NCBI GenBank assembly: GCA_950295325.1
Contig: OX485805.1
Span: 31,547,501-31,607,500 of the forward strand
DNA: 60,000 nucleotides
Origin: Polytrichum commune
Taxonomy: Eukaryota; Streptophyta; Polytrichopsida; Polytrichales; Polytrichaceae
Direction of reading: 5' to 3'
Below the pieces are notes generated by a model. It had not been told where the DNA came from, ran no database searches, and saw only the letters and a program-made list of their open reading frames with translations. Position 1 is the stretch's first letter; the number at the start of each line of letters is the position of its first letter. Made by a program: the position numbers and the translations under genes. Of this stretch, positions 47,052 through 57,605 are shown in pieces.

Positions 47052-48889
47052 TAAATGGCAAAGTATTGCTATGGTACCGCGTGTTGCAACCCAATTCCAT
47101 AGTTAGTTCAAAGGCCGCCATGTTGTGTAACAATGTTGGCTGCCAAGTGGGACTCAATGGATTTGCCACTAACTCTGCACAACAAAGGTCATGTATGAGT
47201 TGGTCTCAGTTCTTTCTATGCACCTAAATGCGGATCCCATGGGCACAAGAAACCCCGGACCCTGGTGCTCATGGGGTTTCATTTCAGGAGTCACCCCAAC
47301 TCACAAACCTAGGAACATGCCTTGAATGCCTTGCATGCTACTGTCATCACCCACTAGCCTCATGGTCCTTTCTTGGGAATTTGGGACACGCCATTATTGT
47401 GCATGTTGCTAAAAAGGCCAAATGGCTCCATTAGGACTAGCCAAACTAGTCTCAGGATTGGTATAAATCCCAGAATGACACCCTATAACTTCACTACCTT
47501 CCCCACAATCCACTCATATAAGTTCCTAATCCTCCGTCTAAGGCCCCCACCTCATCGTCAATGCATGAAATGTCCAACAATCCTATGGACTTTGATGGGC
47601 TTTGTAGGGTGCATCCCTCATTTGATTGGATGTGCTTTACACCACTTAAAAATCCATTTTTTTTTTCATTGGTAGTTCAATCACCCGAATTGGATAGGAA
47701 CTTGATTTCAAGAAACTAAAAGAGTGTTGCTTCCACTAGGAGGTAGCGTGAGGCTCCTTTCAAGAGAACCCTCACACTGAGCAAGGGTTAGTGTGGTCCT
47801 CAACATCCTTTCAGCGGCCCCATGTACTTAGTGACCCCTCCATATGGGTAGTCATCGCCTCATGGCCTTGTGGGATTTGGGCGTTACCTCTTCCACAAGA
47901 AGTATGTCAAGTCACTCCAATTAGGGACACAACATCGATGTAGTTAAGTACCTTCAATGTATGGATTTAGTTTCCCCAGATTGACAGTTAAACACTTGGT
48001 GATGACCCCATATACAATATTTGTTGTTGCCAATGCATTCCCTCCTAGCTTCACTCATATGCAGACCAATTGAAGCCAAGACCCAAGAGATTCATATGGA
48101 ATATCAAGCTCCTGGGGGTGCACTCCTCACTTGAATTCTAATGACATGTGTGTGTGAGCATGAAATTAAAAGCCCTATTTATGGGGAAATCGTTAAAAAT
48201 AAATAAAGGTGCATGTACTAAGGGTACTCTAGATAATAGACTCATGTATTTATACCAAGGTTTATAATTTCATGTGATAAATGTCTCAACTACATGCATA
48301 ATTTATAAAACACAAAAGTACGTCTTTACTTTGTTAGACTATCCACTTCTACTATCAAATGAGAAAGGCAATGAAGAAAATTCATTTGAATGATGTAAAT
48401 CATATTATTCTGACCTTACCACATAGATCATTTAAGTTGGGGCCATGAAAATTGGATGAAAATCGCACATTTGTAGTCAATGTGTTTCTATAGAACGTAG
48501 GCCCCTTTTGTACACTTACCTCTACTTTTAAATCCTCAAAAATATTTTTAATGTGTACACACTAGAGGAATACAATACCTCCCCTTTATGAATACTATGT
48601 ACACTAATGTCTCGGATAATGCTTATTTTAATTAAGGCCGACAAAATAGTGGTATGGCAAACTTCAATAGTTGTGGCAAAAAGAACTGCCCATGCACAGT
48701 CCCCTCTGCCCAAAATGATATATTTTTGCATTTTTTTGCTATGACCCACAATGGTCAAGTTGCAATGGACAATATGTGGGTGTTGTTTGGTTCATTCTTC
48801 ATGTTTTCTAGCTTCTACCAATTAAATTTACACAACACAATTCATGTTGCACTAGAAAATCTATGATGAAACATATGCAAAAACCGGAT
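47052..48889. other. Intergenic DNA
   Basis: No gene or clear element recognised. Confidence 0.35.
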
Positions 48890-49110
48890 TGAAAATTGGA
48901 CCTCCCATGATTTAGTTATAATTACCGGAAGTGCATGTTTGTTGGTTTCTCAACTGAATACATAAGTCCTTTCAATTATGTTCATTATTGAGTGTAAAGT
49001 AGTTATTAATATTTGAAGACGTAGTCCAATCTCTTTTGAGCACGTGTCTTTATGATGTCTGCTCTTTGATCCTCACCGAACCACATACCAATCAAATATA
49101 GGAGTCCGAT
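48890..49110 (-). repeat. Dispersed repeat R1, reverse copy
   Basis: It contains complements of R1 landmarks: GGAAGTGCATGTTTGTTGG, GTCCAATCTCTTTTGAGCAC, GTGTCTTTATGATGTCTGCT and GATCCTCACCGAACCACATA. Confidence 0.6.
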
Positions 49111-50214
49111 TAAGAAAGTGAGCCACTTTGGACCCATCTACCTTAGTGGAATGAATCATTGTTGATATGTGGTATTAGCACAAAAATGACTTAAAATCTT
49201 GAAGGATACGTTATGTGTTGGCAGTTTGATAAGTAGCGGTGGCCACTTGCATTTGGAGATGACATTCACGGAACCAAATATTTGGTTGGCTTCCTAATGG
49301 ATGTATCATTGTTTGGCGTTTGTGGTGTGTTTCCTTGGGCCACACTTTGAGTAAGTCTCCACACTAAAATCTATGGAGATATTACTATGGGAGCACATTG
49401 GTTGCCAACCCACACTATTTAGAACTACGGACTACAATATTTATATTGTACTGGATTACATTTGTGTGCATGACATAACGTTACTTAGTGATACGGGTCC
49501 TTAAAATATAACTGTGGGATCTTTGGGAGCTTACACTAAATTTGAGTCTCCCTGCACAACTTTTTGAACATCCAAGTTTTACATTATGAGGGCTCACAAA
49601 ACAAAAATTGAACGTTGAATATTGTCATGAATCTTTTTAATATTTCATGTGAATACATTTCTACAAGTTTTAGGGTTGCACACTACTTACTTTCTTTTTC
49701 TTTTTTTCTTTTTTATGTTCTTAGCATTGAGGACGAGATGTGGATGATTTTACAAAGCACCTCGTCTAAACACTAAGGTTCTACAAACTTTACAATGCAT
49801 ATTTTACAAGTGCCTTATTCATCACTCAAACACAATGCTTGCTTGTTTGAATGTGATAGAGGTTTTAGAATACAGCTAAGGCCATTCTAAAAACAATGAC
49901 TCTTCATTTGTAAACATGACCAAACACCCACTAATGTGTCTTCTTCTTCTTCTTCTTCTCCTTTCTCTTTGTTCATCTTAGTTTGTTCCTCTTATTTGTA
50001 ACTACTTTGAGACATGTTTCACGCATATTTGACAAGTGCCTCATCCATCACTCAAACACAATGCCTGCTTGTTTGAATGTGAGAGAGGTTTTCTAAATAC
50101 ACCATGTGACACTTAAGGCCATTCTAAAAACAAGGACTCCTTGAAATAGGACCCCATATAAGACTCAATTTTTTCATAATTATATGCACTTTCAATGAAC
50201 ATCCCCAAGAACAT
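49111..50214. other. Intergenic DNA with a local duplication
   Basis: Two similar segments near 49800-49890 and 50025-50125 share CATCACTCAAACACAATG, GCTTGTTTGAATGTGA, GAGGTTTT and GGCCATTCTAAAAACAA. No gene recognised. Confidence 0.45.
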
Positions 50215-50222
50215 ATGAAATA

Positions 50223-50634
50223 CCCCAGGGGTGTGCTCCATTGTCAAGTTGAACACCACGTGCAATTAAAAAAAAATCTACTTTTTACATAAAGCATCAC
50301 CAAAATGGGTCAAATGTTCATGAATTTTTTTTCGTGATTAGATATACACGGCATCTATTACATAGTAAAAAACGGTAACCAAATTTGATGATTTTTTAAA
50401 AAAAATTTAACATACCGTTTCTAACTAGAGTGACACATAAATGAACTAAAGACATTACTACAAAAATGAAGATGACTAGAAATTTCAAAAAAAACATGCA
50501 AAAGATATTATCAATGGTTATGTATATGCAGAAAAAATATCATAATTTTAAAAATTATCTATGGCATATAATATAGGGTAGCAAACTTTTATCGCACGTG
50601 GTTATGAAACGTAAGGGGGTGTGATCACCCCAAG
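50223..50634. mobile_element. MITE-1 copy c, older, 412 bp
   Basis: The interior matches copies a and b (CTCCATTGTCAAGTTGAACA, GATATACACGGCATC, ATAATATAGGGTAGCAAAC). The outermost bases have diverged (CCCCAGGGGTG at left, GATCACCCCAAG at right). ATGAAATA at 50215-50222 and 50635-50642 is an 8-bp TSD. Confidence 0.82.
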
Positions 50635-50734
50635 ATGAAATACAATCACAAGTTTCGCACTAAGCTTTCTTCCTCATTCAAATGAACTCTTCATCTCGTT
50701 AATCCAACATTAAACCACAAGGACCTTATTCGGT

Positions 50735-51040
50735 TATCATATCTCCTAATCAAACACTTATCTTTTGAGTGATTTGTGATACAGTGTGGATCTAAGAACG
50801 GACATGAGAAGAAAACAAAATTTTAAAAGAGATTGGACTACATCCCAAAAATCTATTAACTACTTTGAACTTGATAGTTAACACAATTGGGGGGGGGGGG
50901 GGCATGCGGATAAGCATTAAAAACCAAAATAAAAATAAAAACACACATGCACTTTTCATATTCAAAACTACATCGAGGAAGGTTCGATGTTGAATCCAAT
51001 TTTTGTTGACGCTTCATACTAGGTTTCCTACCACAATATA
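50735..51040 (+). repeat. Dispersed repeat R1, copy with G14 tract
   Basis: It has GTGTGGATCTAAGAACGGAC, GAGATTGGACTACATCCCAA and AGTTAACACAATTG running straight into about 14 G (50889-50902). Confidence 0.6.
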
Positions 51041-51041
51041 A

Positions 51042-51548
51042 GGGCCACTTCACACACGAGACTGAGAGCCCATGACCGTTACACTTCAAGGCACTCTCAT
51101 TGGTGGGAAAGGCAGAGCTTGTCTAAGTTCGCTTCACACTACGCTTGAGGGACCAACGGAGTACGTGAATGCAAGATGGATGTAAAGTGTACATGGATCC
51201 GTACATGGCATCAAATAGACCGTGTTTCATGGTCACTTGGACTATTTTCAAAAACCACCTCTTGAAGGTAGGCCCAACACAAAACCAAAAGACCACGGCA
51301 CTCCGAACACTCCCAACCGTTGGTTTATTCTATTTTACCATGCTTGAGCACCCGCATGAATAGAAATTCATTGAAATAGCAATTGGTTGAGGGCCCGGTC
51401 ACATATGACTTCACACTACACTTGAGGGTCCGTGACCACACTACGTGATGATGTTGGAGGTGGCTTGGGACGGCCTTTGGACACTTTCTTTTGGGCTCTC
51501 ACGATTTCATGGTCACGGCTCTCGATCGGCTCGTGTGTGAAGTGGCCC
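51042..51548 (+). mobile_element. PIF/Harbinger-like MITE, copy 4, most complete (507 bp)
   Basis: Perfect 19-bp TIRs: GGGCCACTTCACACACGAG at the left and its complement at the right. TAA precedes and TAG follows, a TSD with one change. The interior includes GCTTCACACTACGCTTGAGG and, facing it, CTTCACACTACACTTGAGGG. It is non-coding. Confidence 0.85.
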
Positions 51549-51640
51549 TAGCTAGGTTTTGTTACGTCAATCTCTCAACAGAAGAGGGAGAACATGAAAA
51601 AAACTAACCGAACCACACCTGCCACGTGCCTTATTAGATA

Positions 51641-52094
51641 CAGTCCACCCTCTATAAATGTTACACCTATAAGTGTTAACCCTCTCTAAATGTTAACTTT
51701 CTTCTACTCCCCACATATTGCACACTATAAATGTTAAACGTGTTAACTGTTAACTGTTAACAAAATGGTACTCCCTTCTTTGTAAATTTGACTCTATAAA
51801 TGTTAACGAATGAAATACAACCATAATATGGATGATAAAAACTACACATCCAGTTACATTCCTCTCTCTCTCACCCGTGATTTGTAAACTTGATATTGAA
51901 TAAAGTTTTGATTGGGTTTGCAATTTTATGAATGGTATTCTCTCACAAGGACTCTTCACAATTGCTTATATTTATAAATGTTAAGATTTGTATATTGCTC
52001 AAGAAAGTAATTTTATAATTGTTAATTGTTAACACCTCTATAAATGTTAACTTTGATCCACTCCCGAGGGTTAACATTTATAGAGGGTAGACTG
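51641..52094. mobile_element. Pogo/Emigrant-like MITE, 454 bp
   Basis: It starts CAGTCCACCCTCTATAAATG and ends CATTTATAGAGGGTAGACTG. It is flanked by TA on both sides. The CAGT...CCTCTATAAAT terminus is the hallmark of plant pogo-like Emigrant/Lemi elements. The interior has many CTATAAATGTTAAC and TGTTAAC copies and no coding capacity. Confidence 0.85.
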
Positions 52095-52256
52095 TAGATA
52101 GGTTTGAGGAGTTGGGAGTGCTCACAGTTACTTGTCCCATGCGCTTATTAAGTAACTCCGTCTTCCAACGAAGAGGCTCCTGCATTGATGACGCTCAAGT
52201 GAACTTGACCTCTTCTGGCCATGCACATCTCGTGCCGAAGAAGGTTGATTGGGATT

Positions 52257-52708
52257 CAATGAACAGGGCAGGGAGAAGCAGGCAGCTGCTAGCTGCTAGT
52301 TCAAGATGAACCGGTGAAAGTGCAAAGACTTCACGAAATTTACTGATCATTTTTTTTACGAGGAGTTTAAAGAACATGCCTCCAATCTAATCAAGAGAAA
52401 CCGAAAGATGCCAGCCAGTGTTCGGAGAGGTTTTGAGGCACAATTGATCGAGATCCTAGTGTTTCCAAGTCCAGCCCACGACATGTTGAAATCTTTCGGT
52501 TTTTCTTGATAAAATGGAGGTATATTCCACAAACTCGCCTAAAAGGATCGGTAATTTCCCTGAAGTCTTGAACTTCAACCGGTTATTCCTCCAACTTCTT
52601 CCAACCGGTTCATCTGTATCTGTAACATTGATGCCAACATGTAACCGATTGGACTTGGAAAACACGAGGATATCGACCGAATATGCTCAAAAATCTGCCT
52701 GGACATTG
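52257..52708 (-). mobile_element. MITE-2, outer reverse copy, split by a younger MITE-2
   Basis: The left end CAATGAACAGGGCAGGGAGA and the right end CTGCCTGGACATTG delimit a reverse MITE-2. The flanks TTGGGATT (52249-52256) and ATGGGATT (52709-52716) form an 8-bp TSD with one mismatch. Its sequence stops at AAAGATGCCAGC and resumes at ATGCCAACATGTAACCG. Confidence 0.82.
52416..52630 (+). mobile_element. MITE-2, inner forward copy (215 bp)
   Basis: It starts CAGTGTTCGGAGAGGTTTTG and ends TGTAACATTG. ATGCCAGC (52408-52415) and ATGCCAAC (52631-52638) are its 8-bp TSD (7 of 8). It is inserted in opposite orientation in an older family member. Confidence 0.82.
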
Positions 52709-52716
52709 ATGGGATT

Positions 52717-54500
52717 TTGCCTGCTCTGATCAGAGTGTTGTTTTTCTTGCATCCGACATCACTGTAACGTTCACCATAGCTTACAGTGTAAGTTAAGAAG
52801 TGGCCAACGAAGTTTCTAGCTAGGATCCTCCACCTTTCCTTTGAACGGCTTTTACAGTGAACGTGTATGTTTATGTCAACTTGACTCGGAACAGTTTTGG
52901 ATTTTCTAATCGACATCTAATTCCCCGAGTCGTTGCTGACACTTTGACAGCATGCCATGATTCATAGAGAATCTCAAGTCACAGAGACTCGATCTGCTGT
53001 TTCAGGGTTATGACATTCAATTGATTGATCAACATCAATGCACAAAGGACTCGATGTAAACCTTCGATCGGAAAGGGAGAAATTTTACGTGTGTCAGAGG
53101 AGAGGAATCGGAGAGTACCTTGCTGATCGGCAGTCGAAACCCTCGTCGATCGTGTTTGAAGGTATAAACGTCGATGTTGTGTGAGATCTGCACTACTAAT
53201 TAATTACATGCATGAAAACCCATGGTGCTGCAAGGACTGAGTAGTAGGTGTAAGGTGGATCATACATGATTTTTGTGACTCCCTCTTCTCCGCCATCCGA
53301 GAGAATATTGTTGGGAATATTATTCATGCCTTCATCATTCCTGTGGCAAGTCAATTTGTGAAGGTCCACGTACATTGGCTACCTACCACGCCCTCGTTCT
53401 TTCTAAGCTTATCTCATTTCTTGAGTCGGTGACCGACTTCATGACCTTCAATTCTAGTCGTACTTGGTTGCATGCTTTTCGACCCTCCCTCCTCAACAAT
53501 TAAATTGATGATGATGATGATGATGATGAGTGTGTGTGCGCTAATGTCACTAACTCAAGGTAGGCATGCCCAAAACCAACATATAACTTTAAACCAACGC
53601 TATTGTGTGGATGTGGTACATAGTGTCAGTTCTAGGTTCAACGTTGATTTTGGGTTGATTTACTTTCTGCTTAGCTAACTCCCCATGGCATACACCTCAA
53701 CTCATAGTTTGAAACATACAACATGTCAAGTTTTGCATGCCCATGGCAAACACCTTCTGTAAGCAAGTGCGCGGCCATGATAGTATGATGTATAAGTTAT
53801 CAAAGAGAATTTAAGCAAATAGCTTAGTCCCAATTCTTTAATACCATTGTCCAAACTCTCTTCATCCCTATGTGTCCTTCACTAAATCATGTTTTCCTTT
53901 TAGATCTTAGTATTAAGCAGAAACATGATGAACTGAAGGACGTAAAGGGTAACATGGTTTATTGAAAATTGTAAAGATAAAACATGATTTACTGATTTCT
54001 ATAATTGACTGTAGCAGCAACAACAACAACAACAGTAGTAGTAGCACGCATGCTTCCGTAGGAAGCAAATATAAATGGGGAGTCTCTTCATCCACAAACT
54101 ATTGTCACATGTTGATAGAGGACCTTGTGACCCCAATAGTACCTTGTTCTTTGTGTGGACCAAAGGGTTGTTGGAGTTGGATGACTATGCTATTTGCCAA
54201 CCATAGAACGCATGTCCCTTTGCATCCAACATTTCTTGTTAATAGAAAATGCTACATTGAATGCAATGTGACACTAATATATCATGAAAATATATGGTAC
54301 CTCACATCCCGAATGTCGTTTACCCCAATACAAAATTTTGATTGTTTGGTGTTGGAATTTTTGGGAAGAACATGTACATTTTTGTTGCAGCTTATTTGCA
54401 AAGCAATCATGAATGCACTACCATAGCTTGTCATATGAGCACTTGCCCGTGGCATCCCTTTGGCAACAATGCCCAACAATCACCTCAATAAACTTATACA
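52717..54500. other. Intergenic DNA with trinucleotide repeats
   Basis: (GAT)n lies at about 53506-53528 and (CAA)n/(GTA)n at about 54014-54045. A 154-codon plus frame at 53962-54426 spans the latter, contains the resulting Asn/Ser runs, and matches nothing recognised. No gene supported. Confidence 0.4.
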
Positions 54501-54519
54501 TAAATTACATCATTTTTTA

Positions 54520-56485
54520 TTCTTTTTTTTTTGGGCACAAATGGAAACAAATTCAACTGCAAGGAAAAACAAACAACCACCTCGGGGAAACCCACAAACC
54601 AAGGGGACTCAAGAAATAATCCCATCCAAGGCCCAACCTTCCAAGTAACCACATTTTTGTACAAGTAATAATGAGGCCTTTGACACACCAAACCTTGTTA
54701 AATTCTCTAAGAACATCATCGTAAGCAACGTCCGGAGCTTCTTCCAAGTCTTCAAGGGTACATTGCCACTCAAGTCTACCATAGTCAACCAAAGAGTCCC
54801 ACACGATTTGGTGTGTTTTCTCCACATGCCATTGAATAGAATTGAAACCAAATCAATCCATTAACGCCAGATGATCCATGGAAGACTACTACTCAAGAGA
54901 AACCAAATACAATTGAAGGACTTCAGTGATTTGCCAAGCAGTTGACCAAATAGGCATTGTAACATCGAAAAGGGATTTCCGAAGGCCAAGGTTACCTCCT
55001 TTGGTAAGAGTTGCTAAATGATGTTAGATGTATAGTGCCACACTTGTTGAGCCAGTGGGTAGGTGGAAAACCTATGCTCCTTTGACTCCACAAATTGTGG
55101 GCCACAATGAAGGCAACTCTTATCAATCTTTGTCAAGATTCGTCCACACCATTTGCATACCACCATTGCTTTGTGAATAACTGACCAAAGGAAGACCATT
55201 TCCTTTTGCGCTTTGTGCTTGTGCAAGATGACATGCCATCTCGAAGAGGTAGAGAGAGGAATTTCAGTCCGCCATTTGTCAGGAATCGATTTCTTAAGAG
55301 CCTCTTGAGTAGTAATCTACTTCCTACCAAGCTTGGCCGAATATGCCAAGAAAAGAGTAACCTCATGCACGGGTAGGTCACTTAGTGCATTTTAAAAACG
55401 ACGTGCGGCATAATATAGAGAGGATTAAAATCATTTGAAATAAAAATTATAAAGGAATTCCAAATAATGAAGGGGCCATTAAATGTAGACAATCCCATTA
55501 TAAGTAAGTTAGATGGACATAAAATGTGGGCCATTATTTTTTTGTAAAATTAATATAGGGGCTGAAGATAAGGATCCTAGAAGGTATGTTTAGTATGTTT
55601 GCTATGGTCTCCTATGTGTTTTCTTCATAACTTTGTTTGCAATGATATTAATGTTTGCACCCTTCTTTGTTTCCATGGTTTCCCTTAACACTCGTCAATG
55701 CGTTAGGAAGTAGATTAGCTTTTATTACTTAAAAGGAATATAGAGTACAAAAAATTGTAGTGACTTGGACAATATAAGTAATGGAAGGGTGCAAACAAAT
55801 GGGCCATTTTTGAAATTTAAGTAATTATAGGGAGGCTTTAATTCAGCCCTTGAAGGTAAATAGCCCCAAAACAAAAAAACCCCAGCCGCACGTGGTGCAC
55901 AAAAATGCCTTAGAGTGACCTACCCGTGACCTCATGCCACCACCATCACGTGACCATGCTAGGTCAAAGAAAAAAGTGGTCCAATTTACCCCAAAAAGGT
56001 TAAATTGAGTCTGGCACTACTTGGAGACAACATGTCCACCTAGCCCAACCCGAGAAAGCCATGGGGTGTTCTACAGTCCTCTCATTCGGTTTCACCTCAA
56101 TAAGAGTAAAGTATTGCGACCCAACTGTAGGTTTAGGAAAAATACCCATAAACTCCACACTAAATTGCACTTGACCAAATCTAAACTCCTTAAAGTATCC
56201 AACACATTCTACCCACTTGGACATGACGCCTTTTTGGTTTCTATACAAACCAACCCATTCATGTGAAGTGGGTTGAGCTCCAAGTTGACTATGCATCCTC
56301 TCATGAAGGGGGCCATAATGCTCCAACAACTTGACACAAAAATCATAATGAATCTCTGCAAGAGAAAATTTAATCCTCGCCTCCTCCCAACCCATAAAAT
56401 CATGCTTCCTTGGATCCCAAATATCACGAAAGAACTGCAAACCTTTCCTATGGAGAACACAAAATTTATCTCATTCACTATTTCA
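54520..56485 (-). mobile_element. LINE-A relative, degraded C-terminal part, split by MITE-1
   Basis: Reading the minus strand, KFCVLHRKGLQFFRDIWDPR and FMGWEEARIKFSL (56390-56470) parallel LINE-A's KCLHLYRQGIWCVDDVWDST and TWERAKGKFKL. FLWSVIHKAMVVCKWCGRIL (about 55130-55190) is the zf-RVT region, followed by CLHC and KEHRFSTYPLAQQVWHY. VWDSLVDYGRLEWQ then REFNKVWCVKGLI (about 54680-54805) match the LINE-A C terminus. An A-tail equivalent (plus-strand T run, ~54523-54532) ends it. Frameshifts and stops are frequent. The RT domain is absent (5' truncation). Confidence 0.85.
55368..55928. mobile_element. MITE-1 relative, copy d, 561 bp, inside the LINE remnant
   Basis: It starts CACGGGTAGGTCACTTAGTG and ends TTAGAGTGACCTACCCGTG; subterminal CGTGCGGC and GCCGCACGTG also mirror each other. 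A perfect 8-bp TSD, ACCTCATG, lies at 55360-55367 and 55929-55936. The interior differs from copies a-c, so this is a sister subfamily. Confidence 0.92.
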
Positions 56486-57085
56486 TGATTCAATGTTTTG
56501 GTGTGCTAGTGTCCTATAGCTACACACAAAACTAGGGGGTTTATTGTTTTGCTAGTTTCAATTTATTTATTTTATTAAAATATTTGGAGCTAAAGGAAAA
56601 AATGAGCACAATAATAAAAATAGGGTTTGGTATGTACAATCTATGGTGAGTGAGCATGACGATGAGAAGAGTGAGGGGGGGGGTGAGGATTCCTCAAGGA
56701 TTCAAACCTTTGTTCATGCCATCCCAATCGAAAGAACAAACTTTGTGTAGTTGAAGCATGCAACATCCCTAGTTGACTTAGGATTCAAGACAATCATGTT
56801 AATTGTTTTTGGTAAAAAGACGCATTGATAAATTTTATTGTTGATTCATCCAACTTAATCTCACTAGACTATTTTGGTACTCATAATCATATATGCTATT
56901 CAAAAAGAAGAAATCTCCATTCCATATGGGGTTCCTAACACTTTCAAGTTTCACCCTCAACTTATACATAGATGCCCTCTAGGGTATTTAATGCACTAAC
57001 GTATTGTTAGAAATTCAACCAACGGCGTCGTGCCATGTGTCATAGGCAAAAAGTAGAGGAAAACCGGGGGGACAGGATAGGAAAG
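56486..57085. other. Intergenic DNA
   Basis: AT-rich, with no gene recognised. This is the last AT-rich stretch before a GC-richer region. Confidence 0.35.
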
Positions 57086-57320
57086 GCAAGCACGTGGGGG
57101 AATGTTACAGAGGCTATTTTGGGAAGGAAATTGGAAGCCCTGTCAAACTAATAACGCAGTCTACTTACTTCCGGAGGCGTACAAAGGAGGATGAACAGAG
57201 GGGATTGACATCCACGCCCATCCATGCATCATCCAAGCCCAGGCTGAAAGGGGATGGGCGAATGGGGAGGTGACACGTGGGAAAGGCCATGCTGTTGCAG
57301 CAGTATAAGGGGGACTCGGC
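57086..57320 (+). promoter_or_regulatory. Candidate promoter: two G-boxes and a TATA-like site
   Basis: CACGTG cores lie at 57091-57096 (AAGCACGTGGGG) and 57274-57279 (TGACACGTGGGA), with CAGTATAAGG at about 57300-57309. G-boxes are bound by plant bZIP and bHLH factors. Spacing to a downstream ATG at 57451 is compatible with a light- or stress-regulated promoter, which is inference only. Confidence 0.35.
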
Positions 57321-57450
57321 ACGGGCGGAGAAGGGCACACAGCAGGGGAATTCGAAGGAGGAGTGAGTATCCATATGGGCTTGCAAGAACTACACAACAT
57401 TCATACGATCCCCCGCGCTAGCGCCATCATCATCATCATCATCACCACTA

Positions 57451-57605
57451 ACATGCTTCTGCAAGCTGCCTGCCTGCACTTTCCGGTAATGTGCAACGCT
57501 GTATCATCCCTCATGCGCGCCTTCTCTGCCGCGCTTGCTGCTACTTTTTCCTTATTTTTTCATCTTCTTTCTCCCTATAAGGTGCCGCCCTGTCTGGCAT
57601 CTTAA
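57451..57605 (+). CDS. Possible first coding exon or short ORF, unrecognised
   Basis: The ATG at 57451 follows a (CAT)n-rich leader. The frame codes about 50 residues starting MLLQAACLHFPVMCN, then Ser/Ala-rich text (SSLMRAFSAALAATF) resembling an organelle-targeting or signal sequence, and stops at 57603-57605. A GT (CCG/GTAATG, 57486) after 11-12 codons could be a donor, in which case only the start is coding. No family recognised. Chance is a real alternative. Confidence 0.2.

Noticed and set aside
53962-54426. 154-codon plus-strand frame
   Set aside because: Its length depends on trinucleotide repeats giving Asn/Ser runs; the remainder resembles no family.
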